A DNA stretch of 64,000 bases. Origin: Brotaphodocola faecis. GTDB taxonomy: Bacteria > Bacillota > Clostridia > Lachnospirales > Lachnospiraceae. The translations under genes were made by a program, and so were the position numbers. Shown piece after piece: positions 1 to 8,877 of this stretch. Each line of letters starts with the position of its first letter. The first letter of the stretch is position 1. Location: NCBI RefSeq assembly GCF_040096075.1, contig NZ_JBBMFJ010000016.1, positions 11,674 to 75,673 on the forward strand, read 5' to 3'. Under the pieces are notes generated by a model, which saw nothing but the letters and a program-made list of their open reading frames with translations, had not been told where the DNA came from and did no database searches.

Positions 1-1
1 G

Positions 2-316
2 AACTACAAGGATCGTGTCTTAAAGGCAAAGGATATTGATTCCACCGTAACTGGCCGTACCCACGGACATCCGGTACGCTGCTTAAGAAACCAGATGACC
101 AGAGAGTATGTGAAGCTGGAAAACGAAGGCAAGAGCTTTGAGGAGCTGGAGTATTTAACCCTCGGAACTCTTCGCAAAGCGGTTCAGGAAGGTGATGTCA
201 CCAACGGAACCGTAATGGCAGGACAGATTGCAGGCATGGTTTCCAAAGAACAGACCTGCAAGGAAATGATCGATGAGATGATGGCACAGGCAGAAGCGCT
301 TCTGGGCCGCAAGTAA
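2..316 (+). CDS. fabK: Enoyl-ACP reductase II FabK, C-terminal part (5' end outside window)
   Basis: The frame is open from base 2, so this is the last 104 residues of a gene that begins before the window. FabK is the FMN-dependent enoyl-ACP reductase used in place of FabI for the last step of each fatty-acid elongation cycle. The segment T-G-R-T-H-G-H-P-V-R, followed by an arginine- and lysine-rich stretch and a C-terminal helix, is typical of the end of the FabK branch of the nitronate monooxygenase superfamily. It lies 71 bp upstream of fabD in the same direction, the usual clostridial fab order. A related gene at 7551 lies downstream of the acc genes. Identification rests on the C-terminus and the operon. 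Confidence 0.88.
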   Translation, partial: NYKDRVLKAKDIDSTVTGRTHGHPVRCLRNQMTREYVKLENEGKSFEELEYLTLGTLRKAVQEGDVTNGTVMAGQIAGMVSKEQTCKEMIDEMMAQAEALLGRK

Positions 317-387
317 AGCGTGCTACGGAAGGAAGCTGTGCAGAACAGACAGAAACAGAGTATTTGAATAAAAAAGGAGCAAGAGTG

Positions 388-1314
388 ATGAGTAAGATCG
401 CATTTATTTACCCGGGACAGGGCGCGCAGGTATGCGGCATGGGACAGGATTTCTATGAGCAGACAAAGGCCGGAAAAGAGACCTTTGACCTGGCGAGTGA
501 TATTCTGGGATTCTCCGTTCCGGAGCTTTGCTTTACGGAGAATGACCGTCTGGATATCACCGAGTATACCCAGGCAGCGATGGTGACCACCAGCATTGCC
601 ATGACCAAGGTACTGGAAGAACAGGGCGTAAAGCCGGATGTGACCGCAGGCTTAAGCCTGGGTGAATATTGCGCACTCTATGCTGCCGGTGTTATGAGCG
701 AGAAGGACGCCATCGCAACAGTAAGACAGAGAGGAATCCTGATGCAGCAGGCAGTTCCGGCAGGACAGGGCGCTATGGCAGCGGTTCTGGCTATGGATGC
801 AGCGGCAATTGAGGAAACCATTGCTGATATCGAAGGCGTACAGATCGCAAACTACAACTGTCCGGGACAGATTGTTATTTCCGGAAAGAAAGAGGCAGTA
901 GAAACTGCCTGCGAAAAGCTGAAAGAAGCTGGTGCAAAGCGTACCATCATGTTAAATGTAAGCGGACCGTTTCATTCCCGCATGCTGACCGGTGCAGGCG
1001 AGAAGCTGGGTGAGGTGCTGGAGCAGGTGGAGGTACATACCCCGCAGATCCCGTATGTGGCCAATGTGACCGCGCAGTATGTAACGGACGCAGCAGAGGT
1101 AAAGCCGCTTCTGACCAAACAGGTTTCTTCTTCTGTCAGATGGGAGCAGAGTGTGCGCACCATGCTGGCTGACGGCGTGGATACCTTCGTGGAGATCGGA
1201 CCGGGCAAAACCTTAAGCGGATTTATGAGAAAGATCGACAGAACCGTAAAGGTTCTTAATATAGAGAAACTGGATGACGTGGCAAAAGTTGTGGAGGAAC
1301 TGAAGGAATGTTAA
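388..1314 (+). CDS. fabD: Malonyl-CoA:ACP transacylase FabD
   Basis: This enzyme moves malonyl groups from CoA to acyl carrier protein, supplying the extender unit for fatty-acid synthesis. The 308-residue product has the N-terminal F-x-Y-P-G-Q-G-A-Q signature, the nucleophile Ser90 in G-L-S-L-G-E, and the later G-P-F-H-S motif carrying the catalytic histidine. Length is normal for the family. The ATG at 388 follows an AAAGGAG ribosome site at 373-379; the upstream TTG at 364 would put eight foreign residues before the conserved N-terminus, so it is rejected. The stop codon overlaps the start of fabG by 7 bp, implying translational coupling. Confidence 0.97.
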   Translation: MSKIAFIYPGQGAQVCGMGQDFYEQTKAGKETFDLASDILGFSVPELCFTENDRLDITEYTQAAMVTTSIAMTKVLEEQGVKPDVTAGLSLGEYCALYAAGVMSEKDAIATVRQRGILMQQAVPAGQGAMAAVLAMDAAAIEETIADIEGVQIANYNCPGQIVISGKKEAVETACEKLKEAGAKRTIMLNVSGPFHSRMLTGAGEKLGEVLEQVEVHTPQIPYVANVTAQYVTDAAEVKPLLTKQVSSSVRWEQSVRTMLADGVDTFVEIGPGKTLSGFMRKIDRTVKVLNIEKLDDVAKVVEELKEC

Positions 1315-2048
1315 CTGGCAAGATCGCAGTGGTGACCGGCGCAAGCCGCGGCATCGGAAAAGAAATCGCGAAGACCCTGGCAGCAAAGGGAGCAACCGTT
1401 GTTGTCAATTATAACGGTTCCGCAGCAAAGGCTGAGGAGACTGTAAAAGAGATCGAGGCACTGGGCGGCAAGGCAGAAGCCCTGCAGTGCAACGTGTCTG
1501 ACTATGACAAGGCAGCAGAGATGATGGCTTATGTGGTGAAGACCTACGGCCGTGTGGACATTCTGGTAAATAACGCCGGAATCACCCGTGACAACCTGCT
1601 GATGAAGATGAGCGAGGAAGATTTTGACGCAGTGTTAAATACCAACTTAAAGGGCGCGTTCAACTGCATCAAGCACATTTCCCGTCAGATGTTAAAGCAG
1701 AAGAGCGGACATATCGTAAATATCTCTTCCGTATCCGGTGTTATGGGAAATGCAGGACAGGTAAACTACAGTGCTTCCAAAGCAGGCATCATCGGCATGA
1801 CCAAGGCAGTGGCAAGAGAGATGGCAAGCCGCGGAATTACCTGCAACGCAGTGGCGCCGGGCTTTATCAAGACCGATATGACGGATGTGCTGTCTGACAC
1901 CATCAAGGAAAGCATCAATGCCCAGATTCCGATGAGAACATTCGGTGAGACTGCGGATGTGGCAAATCTGGTAGCATTTCTGGCATCTGACGAAGCAAAG
2001 TACATTACGGGACAGGTCATCTGCGTAGACGGCGGAATGGCGATCTAA
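1308..2048 (+). CDS. fabG: 3-oxoacyl-ACP reductase FabG
   Basis: FabG is the NADPH-dependent reductase of 3-ketoacyl-ACP in the elongation cycle. The 246-residue protein is a classic short-chain dehydrogenase: nucleotide-binding T-G-A-S-R-G-I-G (residues 10-17), N-N-A-G (88-91), and the catalytic set Ser141, Tyr154 and Lys158 in Y-S-A-S-K. The C-terminal G-Q-V-I-C-V-D-G-G-M is also typical. It overlaps fabD and ends 15 bp before fabF, so it is an internal gene of the fab operon. SDR proteins are numerous, but the position between fabD and fabF makes FabG the secure choice. Confidence 0.97.
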   Translation: MLTGKIAVVTGASRGIGKEIAKTLAAKGATVVVNYNGSAAKAEETVKEIEALGGKAEALQCNVSDYDKAAEMMAYVVKTYGRVDILVNNAGITRDNLLMKMSEEDFDAVLNTNLKGAFNCIKHISRQMLKQKSGHIVNISSVSGVMGNAGQVNYSASKAGIIGMTKAVAREMASRGITCNAVAPGFIKTDMTDVLSDTIKESINAQIPMRTFGETADVANLVAFLASDEAKYITGQVICVDGGMAI

Positions 2049-2063
2049 TATAGGAGAACAGAT

Positions 2064-3302
2064 ATGAGCAGACGAGTAGTAGTAACCGGCATGGGTGCCA
2101 TCACCCCGATCGGCAACAGTGTAGAAGAATTTTGGAATGGTTTAAAAGAAAAGAAAGTCGGCATCGCGCCGATCACCTATTTTGACACCACAGATTACAA
2201 GGCAAAGCTGGCCGCAGAGGTTAAGGACTTTGATCCGAAGCAGTTCATGGATCCGAAGGCAGCAAAGAGAATGGAGCAGTTCTGCCAATTCGCAGTAGCA
2301 GCAACCAGACAGGCCGTTGAGGACGCAGGCCTTGATATGAGCCAGGAAGACCCGTTCCGCGTGGGCGTAAGCATTGGTTCCGGTATCGGAAGTCTGCAGT
2401 CCATCGAGCGCGAGTACAAGAAGCTTCTGGAAAAAGGACCGGGCCGCGTGAATCCGCTTCTGGTTCCGTTAATGATCAGCAATATGGCAGCAGGAAATGT
2501 CTCCATCCAGTTTGGCATGAAGGGCAAATGCATCAACGTGGTGACCGCATGCGCAACCGGTACTCACTCCATCGGTGAGGCATTCCGTACCATCCAGTAT
2601 GGCGATGCGGACGTGATGGTAGCAGGCGGCGCTGAGGCAAGCATTACCCCGATCGGTGTGGCAGGATTTACTTCCCTGACGGCATTAAACACCACCGACG
2701 ATCCGGCCCGGGCATCCATTCCGTTTGACGCAGAGCGCGGCGGATTCATCATGGGCGAGGGCGCAGGCGTTGTTGTCTTAGAGTCCTTAGAGCACGCACA
2801 GGCAAGAGGCGCAAAGATTTACGCAGAGCTGGCTGGCTACGGCGCAACCGGTGACGCTTACCACATCACTTCCCCGGCTGAGGACGGAAGCGGCGCGGCA
2901 AAGGCTATGGAGATGGCCATCGCAGACGCTGGCATGAAGCCGGAGGATGTCGATTACATCAACGCCCACGGCACCAGCACCCACCACAATGATTTATTCG
3001 AGACTAAGGCCATCAAGATTGCGCTGGGTGATCACGCGTACAAGACCAAGATCAACTCCACCAAGTCTATGATCGGACACCTTTTAGGTGCTGCAGGCGG
3101 CGTGGAATTCATCACCTGTGTCAAGTCCATTCAGGAGGGTTATGTTCACGCAACCGCAGGCCTTGAGAAGGATGATCCGGAGTGTGATCTGGATTACTGC
3201 AAGGGCGAGGGCGTGCAGATGGATGTAAACTGCGCAATCTCCAATTCCCTGGGCTTCGGCGGACACAACGCAACCCTGCTGGTAAGAAAATTTCAGGCAT
3301 AG
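2064..3302 (+). CDS. fabF: 3-oxoacyl-ACP synthase II FabF
   Basis: This condensing enzyme joins malonyl-ACP to the growing acyl-ACP chain. The 412-residue protein has the nucleophile Cys163 in V-T-A-C-A-T-G-T-H-S, the two catalytic histidines in N-A-H-G-T-S-T and G-H-L-L-G-A-A-G, and the C-terminal N-S-L-G-F-G-G-H-N, all standard for FabF. A TAGGAGA ribosome site lies just before the ATG at 2064. No fabH or acpP is visible; they would be expected upstream of the window. A 53-bp gap with an AGGAGGT site leads into accB. Confidence 0.97.
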   Translation: MSRRVVVTGMGAITPIGNSVEEFWNGLKEKKVGIAPITYFDTTDYKAKLAAEVKDFDPKQFMDPKAAKRMEQFCQFAVAATRQAVEDAGLDMSQEDPFRVGVSIGSGIGSLQSIEREYKKLLEKGPGRVNPLLVPLMISNMAAGNVSIQFGMKGKCINVVTACATGTHSIGEAFRTIQYGDADVMVAGGAEASITPIGVAGFTSLTALNTTDDPARASIPFDAERGGFIMGEGAGVVVLESLEHAQARGAKIYAELAGYGATGDAYHITSPAEDGSGAAKAMEMAIADAGMKPEDVDYINAHGTSTHHNDLFETKAIKIALGDHAYKTKINSTKSMIGHLLGAAGGVEFITCVKSIQEGYVHATAGLEKDDPECDLDYCKGEGVQMDVNCAISNSLGFGGHNATLLVRKFQA

Positions 3303-3355
3303 GAACCGCAAGGCTACAGAATCGTTATGAGACATAAGTCTCCAGGAGGTATAGT

Positions 3356-3865
3356 ATGACGATTGATGAGATCGTAACACTGATTCAGGCTGTTTCCGAT
3401 AACGGCCTGACCAGTTTTGTATATGAAGAGGGCGACCAGAAGCTGGTGCTCAAAAAGAAAAAGAAAAAAAACGTAGCGCAGGCTCCGGTTGCTCCGGTTG
3501 TGATTTCTCAGCCGGCCACACCGATGATGGGCGCAATGCCGATGCAGATGGCAGCAGCTCCGGCTGCAGTATCTGAGGCACCGGAAAAGGCTGCAGAGGA
3601 GAAGAAGGAGAGCACCCTGGACATTGGTTCTGACAAGGTTGTGACTTCTCCGCTGGTAGGAACCTTCTATTCTTCCGCTTCTCCGGAGGCAGAGGCATTT
3701 GTAAAAGAAGGCGATACCGTAAAGAAAGGTCAGGTTCTTGGCATCATTGAGGCCATGAAGCTGATGAACGAGATCGAGAGTGAGTATGACGGTGTGGTAG
3801 AGGCAGTTCTGGTAAACAACGAAGACGTGGTAGAGTACGGACAGCCGCTGTTCCGCATCCGATAG
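3356..3865 (+). CDS. accB: Biotin carboxyl carrier protein of acetyl-CoA carboxylase
   Basis: AccB carries the biotin that shuttles carboxyl groups between AccC and the carboxyltransferase. The 169-residue protein has a charged N-terminal region with a run of six lysines at about residue 33, an Ala/Pro-rich flexible linker (about 40-90), and a C-terminal biotinyl domain with the biotin-accepting Lys135 in E-A-M-K-L-M-N-E. A strong AGGAGGT site precedes the ATG. It is placed between fabF and fabZ, so acetyl-CoA carboxylase is co-expressed with the elongation enzymes. Confidence 0.96.
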   Translation: MTIDEIVTLIQAVSDNGLTSFVYEEGDQKLVLKKKKKKNVAQAPVAPVVISQPATPMMGAMPMQMAAAPAAVSEAPEKAAEEKKESTLDIGSDKVVTSPLVGTFYSSASPEAEAFVKEGDTVKKGQVLGIIEAMKLMNEIESEYDGVVEAVLVNNEDVVEYGQPLFRIR

Positions 3866-3876
3866 GAGGATATATT

Positions 3877-4305
3877 ATGAGACTGGGAATCAAAGAGATC
3901 CAGGAGATCATTCCGCACAGACATCCGTTTCTGCTGATCGATTTTATCGATGAGCTGGAGCCGGGCGTACGCGCGGTTGGCTATAAATCCATTACCTTTA
4001 ACGAGCCGCAGTTCAACGGTCATTTTCCGGGACAGCCGGTTATGCCGGGCGTGCTGATGATCGAGGCGCTGGCACAGGTTGGCGCGGTAGCCATTTTAAG
4101 CCTGCCGGAGAACAAGGGCAAGACCGCATTTTTCGGTGCGATCAACAACGCGAAATTCAAACAGATGGTACTGCCGGGGGACCGCTTAAAGCTGGAGTGC
4201 GAGATCATCAAGCGCAAAGGCCCGGTCGGCGTAGGCAAGGCCGTTGCGACCAACGCAGAAGGAAAGGTTGCAGTATCAGCAGAGCTGACCTTTGTGATCC
4301 AGTAA
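3877..4305 (+). CDS. fabZ: 3-hydroxyacyl-ACP dehydratase FabZ
   Basis: FabZ removes water from 3-hydroxyacyl-ACP to give the trans-2-enoyl-ACP that FabK reduces. The 142-residue hot-dog-fold protein starts with the I-P-H-R-H-P-F-L-L-I-D motif and has the catalytic pair His49 (G-H-F-P-G) and Glu63 (M-I-E-A-L-A-Q). It starts 11 bp after accB behind a TAGGAGG site. Nothing suggests it is the bifunctional FabA type. Confidence 0.97.
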   Translation: MRLGIKEIQEIIPHRHPFLLIDFIDELEPGVRAVGYKSITFNEPQFNGHFPGQPVMPGVLMIEALAQVGAVAILSLPENKGKTAFFGAINNAKFKQMVLPGDRLKLECEIIKRKGPVGVGKAVATNAEGKVAVSAELTFVIQ

Positions 4306-4336
4306 GGTCGGGGAATCGCAGAGTTGAGGTACGGGA

Positions 4337-5692
4337 ATGTTTGATAAAATCTTAATCGCGAACCGCGGCGAGATTGCGGTAAGAATCATAAGAGCCTGCC
4401 GCGAGATGGGAATCAAGACCGTGGCAGTATACTCAGAGGCAGACCGCGACAGTCTGCACACCCTGCTGGCAGACGAGGCCATCTGTATCGGACCGGCACC
4501 GTCCAGCCAGAGTTACCTGAATATGGAGCGTATTCTGGCGGCTACCGTAGCCATGAAGGCAGAGGCCATCCATCCGGGATTCGGATTCCTTTCCGAGAAC
4601 GCGCGGTTCGCGGAGCTGTGCCAGAAATGTAACATCGCTTTTATTGGTCCGTCCGCGGAGATCATCAACAAGATGGGCAACAAGTCCGCAGCCAGAAAGA
4701 CCATGGTGGAGGCCGGGGTTCCGGTCGTTCCGGGCAGTAAAGAGCCGGTTTACACCGTAGAGGAAGCGTTAAAGATGGCAAAGGAGATTGGATTCCCTGT
4801 CATGATCAAAGCATCCTCCGGCGGCGGTGGAAAAGGCATGCGTGTGTCCTGGAGTGAGGAGGACTTTGAGGCCAACTTCCAGAACGCGCAGATGGAGTCC
4901 GTGAAGGGCTTCTCTGACGATACCATGTACCTGGAGCGTTTTGTGGAGAATCCGCGTCATATTGAATTTCAGATTATGGCGGACAAGTACGGCAACGTCG
5001 TGCACTTAGGGGAGCGTGACTGTTCCATTCAGCGTCGCCACCAGAAAGTGCTGGAGGAGTCCCCGTCCATTGCAATCTCCGAGGAGCTTCGCAAAAAGAT
5101 GGGTGAGACCGCTGTAAGGGCAGCGAAGGCCGTTGGCTATGAAAATGCGGGAACCATTGAATTCCTGTTAGATAAAAATAAAAACTTCTACTTCATGGAG
5201 ATGAACACCCGAATCCAGGTGGAGCATCCGGTGACCGAGCTGGTGAGCGGCCTGGATCTGATCAAAGAGCAGATCCGTGTGGCAGCAGGAGAGAAGTTAA
5301 GCGTGACCCAGGATGATATCCACATTCAGGGACATGCCATTGAGTGCCGCATCAACGCGGAGAATCCGGCAAAGAACTTCATGCCGTGTCCGGGAAAGAT
5401 TACCAACATCCACATCCCGGGAGGCAACGGAGTCCGCGTGGACACGCACATTTACAATGAGTATAAGGTTCCGGCCAACTACGATTCCATGCTGATGAAG
5501 CTGATCGTACACGGAAAAGACCGTGCGGAGGCCATTGCGAAGATGAGAAGCGCCCTGGGCGAGCTGATCATTGAGGGCATTGACACCAACCTGGACTTCC
5601 AGTTTGAGATTTTAAGCAATCCGGTCTACCAGGATGGACACAAGATCGACACCGGCTTTATCCCGGATCAGTTCCCGGAATACTGTAAGTAA
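4337..5692 (+). CDS. accC: Acetyl-CoA carboxylase, biotin carboxylase subunit
   Basis: AccC uses ATP and bicarbonate to carboxylate the biotin on AccB. The 451-residue protein has the N-terminal I-A-N-R-G-E-I-A-V-R-I signature, the glycine-rich ATP-grasp loop S-S-G-G-G-G-K-G-M-R, and the E-M-N-T-R-I-Q-V-E-H motif of the catalytic site, followed by the C-terminal biotin-carboxylase domain. Length matches the stand-alone bacterial subunit, so it is not a pyruvate carboxylase. The 57-bp gap to accDA contains the repeated hairpin described at 5695. Confidence 0.97.
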   Translation: MFDKILIANRGEIAVRIIRACREMGIKTVAVYSEADRDSLHTLLADEAICIGPAPSSQSYLNMERILAATVAMKAEAIHPGFGFLSENARFAELCQKCNIAFIGPSAEIINKMGNKSAARKTMVEAGVPVVPGSKEPVYTVEEALKMAKEIGFPVMIKASSGGGGKGMRVSWSEEDFEANFQNAQMESVKGFSDDTMYLERFVENPRHIEFQIMADKYGNVVHLGERDCSIQRRHQKVLEESPSIAISEELRKKMGETAVRAAKAVGYENAGTIEFLLDKNKNFYFMEMNTRIQVEHPVTELVSGLDLIKEQIRVAAGEKLSVTQDDIHIQGHAIECRINAENPAKNFMPCPGKITNIHIPGGNGVRVDTHIYNEYKVPANYDSMLMKLIVHGKDRAEAIAKMRSALGELIIEGIDTNLDFQFEILSNPVYQDGHKIDTGFIPDQFPEYCK

Positions 5693-5694
5693 TG

Positions 5695-5721
5695 GTAATT
5701 GTGAGGGTACTGAACAGTTAC
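5695..5721 (+). repeat. 27-bp dyad repeat, copy 1 (between accC and accDA)
   Basis: A 27-bp segment has arms GTAATTGT and ACAGTTAC enclosing the loop GAGGGTACTGA. It is identical at 26 of 27 positions to a copy at 21204-21230 upstream of metG; the single difference (T for C in the left arm) turns a C-G pair into a G-U-compatible pairing. Degenerate or half copies occur at 27461-27485 and 59277-59288. It sits between co-directional genes without a following U-run, so it is not a simple terminator. Confidence 0.75.
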
Positions 5722-5749
5722 AAGTAATGAATGTTATGGAGAATCCGAT

Positions 5750-7468
5750 ATGTTTAAAAATATGTTCAAAAAGACATATACCATGATCGACACTCACCGC
5801 AAGGCCAAGAATGAGGATGAGCCGAACATTCCGGAGGGCCTCTGGAAGAAGTGCAACAAGTGCGGCCAGCCGATCTATGTGGAAGATGTGCGCAACAATC
5901 TGTATGTCTGTCCGAAGTGCGGCGGATATTTCCGCGTGCATGCATACCGCCGTATCGAGATGCTGCTGGATGAGGGCAGTTTTGAAGAGTGGAATAAGGA
6001 GATGGAGTTTTCCAATCCGTTAGATTTCCCGGGCTATGAGAAGAAGGTTCAGGCAGCCCAGGAGAAGACCGGACTTCAGGAAGCTATTGTAACCGGTAAG
6101 GGAACCATCAAAGGCTTTGAGACCGCCATTGGTATCTGCGACGCCCGGTTTATCATGAGCAGCATGGGCCATGTGGTGGGCGAGAAGATTACCCGCATGG
6201 TGGAGCGCGCGACCAAGGAAAAGCTACCGGTCATCATCTTTGCCTGCTCCGGCGGCGCGAGAATGCAGGAGGGCATTGTGTCTCTGATGCAGATGGCCAA
6301 GACTTCCGCAGCCCTGGAAAAGCATCATGAGGCAGGCCAGCTCTTTGTCAGCGTTCTGACTGACCCGACCACCGGCGGTGTGACAGCAAGCTTTGCCATG
6401 TTAGGGGATATCATTCTGGCAGAACCGAACGCGCTGATCGGCTTTGCAGGACCGCGTGTCATTCAGCAGACCATCGGTCAGAAGCTTCCGGAGGGATTCC
6501 AGAGAGCGGAGTTCTTGCTGGAGCACGGTTTTGTAGATAAGATTGTAGACCGTGAGAATCAGCGTGATGTGCTGGCAGATATCCTGCGGATGCACCAGAA
6601 AACGGGAATGGCTGTTCCTCCACAGCGTGCGCAGGCAGAACCTGCCGAGTCTGTGGAAAACTATCTGGAAAAACAGAAACAGAGTGGAAAAAATGCCTGG
6701 GATACGGTGCAGCTTTCCAGAAGCGCAGCCCGTCCGGTGGCACTGGATTACATTCATGCGCTGTTTGATGACTTTATGGAATTCCATGGGGACCGCTACT
6801 TCAGTGATGATGGAGCTATCATCGGAGGCATTGCCACCTTCCGCGGTATGTCGGTAACGGTGATCGGCCAGCAGAAGGGCCGTACCACCAAGGAAAACAT
6901 TCACCGGAACTTTGGCATGCCGTCCCCGGACGGATACCGCAAGGCGCTGCGCCTGATGAAGCAGGCAGAGACCTTTGGCAGACCGGTAATCTGCTTTGTA
7001 GATACGCCTGGCGCCTTCTGCGGCATTGAGGCCGAGGAGCGTGGACAGGGCGAGGCCATTGCCCGCAACCTGTTTGAGATGGCAGCACTGACCGTCCCGG
7101 TACTTTCTATCGTGATCGGGGAAGGCGGAAGCGGCGGTGCACTGGCTATGGCGGTGGCCAACGAGGTATGGATGCTGGAGAACGCCATCTATTCCATTCT
7201 TTCCCCGGAGGGCTTTGCCTCCATCCTCTGGAAGGACAGCAAGAAGGCGCCGGATGCAGCCAGAGTCATGAAGATTACGGCATCAGACCTTTATGAGCGC
7301 GGCCTGATCGAGCATGTGATCCCGGAGCAGGAACCGGCAACCATCGAGACCATGCCGGTGCTGGCAGAGCATATGAGACAGAGCATGACCGCATTCTTTG
7401 AGCGTTACAGCGGCAAGACAAAGGAAGAGATCCGCGAGTCCCGTTACCAGAGATTCCGGAATATGTAA
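5750..7468 (+). CDS. accDA: Fused acetyl-CoA carboxylase carboxyltransferase, beta-alpha (AccD-AccA)
   Basis: This is the carboxyltransferase half of acetyl-CoA carboxylase, transferring CO2 from carboxybiotin to acetyl-CoA. The 572-residue protein is a fusion. Residues 1 to about 290 are AccD, with the zinc ribbon Cys35, Cys38, Cys54 and Cys57 and the crotonase-like S-G-G-A-R-M-Q-E-G. Residues from about 330 to the end are AccA, with G-H-Q-K-G-like Q-Q-K-G-R, N-F-G-M-P and G-E-G-G-S-G-G-A. The N-terminal helical arm of a free AccA is cut to a roughly 40-residue charged linker. Both active-site halves look complete. Such fusions are known in some clostridia. Confidence 0.95.
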   Translation: MFKNMFKKTYTMIDTHRKAKNEDEPNIPEGLWKKCNKCGQPIYVEDVRNNLYVCPKCGGYFRVHAYRRIEMLLDEGSFEEWNKEMEFSNPLDFPGYEKKVQAAQEKTGLQEAIVTGKGTIKGFETAIGICDARFIMSSMGHVVGEKITRMVERATKEKLPVIIFACSGGARMQEGIVSLMQMAKTSAALEKHHEAGQLFVSVLTDPTTGGVTASFAMLGDIILAEPNALIGFAGPRVIQQTIGQKLPEGFQRAEFLLEHGFVDKIVDRENQRDVLADILRMHQKTGMAVPPQRAQAEPAESVENYLEKQKQSGKNAWDTVQLSRSAARPVALDYIHALFDDFMEFHGDRYFSDDGAIIGGIATFRGMSVTVIGQQKGRTTKENIHRNFGMPSPDGYRKALRLMKQAETFGRPVICFVDTPGAFCGIEAEERGQGEAIARNLFEMAALTVPVLSIVIGEGGSGGALAMAVANEVWMLENAIYSILSPEGFASILWKDSKKAPDAARVMKITASDLYERGLIEHVIPEQEPATIETMPVLAEHMRQSMTAFFERYSGKTKEEIRESRYQRFRNM

Positions 7469-7470
7469 AT

Positions 7471-7534
7471 GTCAGCGGCGGCAGGCTGACGTGGAAAATC
7501 GTGAGAGTCCATGTGCCAGAGTTTGCCGCTGCTG
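7471..7534 (+). promoter_or_regulatory. Alternative hairpins between accDA and the FabK-like gene
   Basis: Two mutually exclusive stems can form. GTCAGC (7471-7476) pairs with GCTGAC (7485-7490). Alternatively CAGCGGCGGCA (7473-7483) pairs with TGCCGCTGCTG (7524-7534) with one G-U pair. The distal arm lies immediately before the TAAGGAG ribosome site of the next gene. This could modulate read-through or translation, but no T-run or known riboswitch signature is present, so function is inferred only. Confidence 0.35.
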
Positions 7535-7550
7535 GCTTAAGGAGAAGCGC

Positions 7551-8663
7551 ATGAGCATAATGAAAGCATTGAAGATTGGTGATCTTACAGCAAAATACCC
7601 CATTATTCAGGGGGGAATGGGAGTCGGTATCAGCCTGCACTCCTTAGCAGGCGCAGTGGCAAAGGCCGGTGGTATCGGTATCATTTCCACAGCGCAGATC
7701 GGATTTAAGGATCCGGAGTTTTTAAAGGCGCCGATGGAAGCAAACCTGCGCGCCATTGGGGAGGAACTGAAGAAAGCACGGGAGATTGCGCCGAAAGGGA
7801 TCATTGGATTTAATATTATGGTGGCAACCCGCAATTACGCCCAGTATGTGAAAGAGGCGGTGAAGGCCGGAGCAGATATCATCATTTCCGGAGCCGGACT
7901 TCCGGTTTCCCTGCCGGAGCTTGTGGAGGGGGCAAAGACCAAGATCGCGCCAATCGTTTCTACCGCAAAATCTGCCATGGTCATCTGCAAGATGTGGGAC
8001 CGCAAGTACAAACGCATCCCGGATCTTTTAGTGATTGAGGGACCGCTGGCGGGCGGTCATCTGGGCTTTTCCAGAGAGGATTTAAGCCGCTATGGCGCAG
8101 ACACAAAGGATGTGCCCCACACCTATCATCAGGATCTGTATGATGAAGAAATCCGCGGTATTATGAAGGTAGTGAAGCAGTTTGAAGAGAAATACCAGAA
8201 ACACATTCCGGTAGCCATTGCAGGCGGTATCTACACCCGTGCGGATGTGGAGCACGCCATGGAGCTTGGCGCGGATGCGGTGCAGGTGGCAACCCGTTTT
8301 GTCACTACCGAAGAATGCGACGCGCCGGAAAGCTACAAGCAGGCCTATATCAACGCGAAGGCAGAAGATATCGTGATTACCCAGAGTCCGGTGGGCATGC
8401 CGGGACGGGCCATTGTGAATCCGTTCCTGGAGAAGATCACGGCCATGAAGGAGCGCGGTGAGAAAGCAAAGATCAACCACTGCTATCAGTGCCTGGAGCA
8501 CTGTGATCCGGCCAACATCCCGTACTGCATCACCAAAGCCCTGTCCAACGCGGCAGAGGGCACGTTAAATGAAGCGCTGTTATTCTGCGGAAGCAACGCT
8601 TACCGTGCCGATAAGATCGAAACGGTGGAGGCTGTGGTGCAGGATCTGGTGGGAGCGGTGTAA
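7551..8663 (+). CDS. NAD(P)H-dependent flavin oxidoreductase, nitronate monooxygenase/FabK superfamily
   Basis: A 370-residue TIM-barrel FMN protein. It has the N-terminal P-I-I-Q-G-G-M-G-V-G-I-S motif, G-F-N-I-M-V, I-I-S-G-A-G-L-P, I-E-G-P-L-A-G-G-H-L-G-F (flavin and substrate region) and G-A-D-A-V-Q-V-A-T-R-F. It is longer than the FabK ending at 316 and has a cysteine-rich C-terminus (C-Y-Q-C-L-E-H-C-D-P) that FabK lacks. This suggests a distinct oxidoreductase, perhaps nitronate monooxygenase-like. The start at 7551 follows TAAGGAG; an upstream in-frame extension is low-complexity and overlaps accDA, so it is rejected. It ends the fab/acc operon, and a lipid-linked role is only inferred from position. 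Confidence 0.85.
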   Translation: MSIMKALKIGDLTAKYPIIQGGMGVGISLHSLAGAVAKAGGIGIISTAQIGFKDPEFLKAPMEANLRAIGEELKKAREIAPKGIIGFNIMVATRNYAQYVKEAVKAGADIIISGAGLPVSLPELVEGAKTKIAPIVSTAKSAMVICKMWDRKYKRIPDLLVIEGPLAGGHLGFSREDLSRYGADTKDVPHTYHQDLYDEEIRGIMKVVKQFEEKYQKHIPVAIAGGIYTRADVEHAMELGADAVQVATRFVTTEECDAPESYKQAYINAKAEDIVITQSPVGMPGRAIVNPFLEKITAMKERGEKAKINHCYQCLEHCDPANIPYCITKALSNAAEGTLNEALLFCGSNAYRADKIETVEAVVQDLVGAV

Positions 8664-8877
8664 AACGCAGAAGCTGTGTACTGGCGTGAGCAAGTGACAG
8701 GCAGATTCTGTAGATGTGCCTGACAAACAAAAATGACATGTAGGACTGTCATGAAAAGAAATGTGTTCCCAGTATGGCATAAATGAGACCTCAGCTCCAT
8801 AAATTGAAAGCAAATGGTGTTATGCCTGGTTCCCAGAATCTGGCATGACAGCACCATCCGAACAGGAAGTGACCGGA

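Noticed and set aside
8600..8877. Short overlapping minus-strand frames between the FabK-like gene and spmA
   Set aside because: No ribosome sites, no recognised motifs, and they overlap the end of a real gene; probably chance frames.
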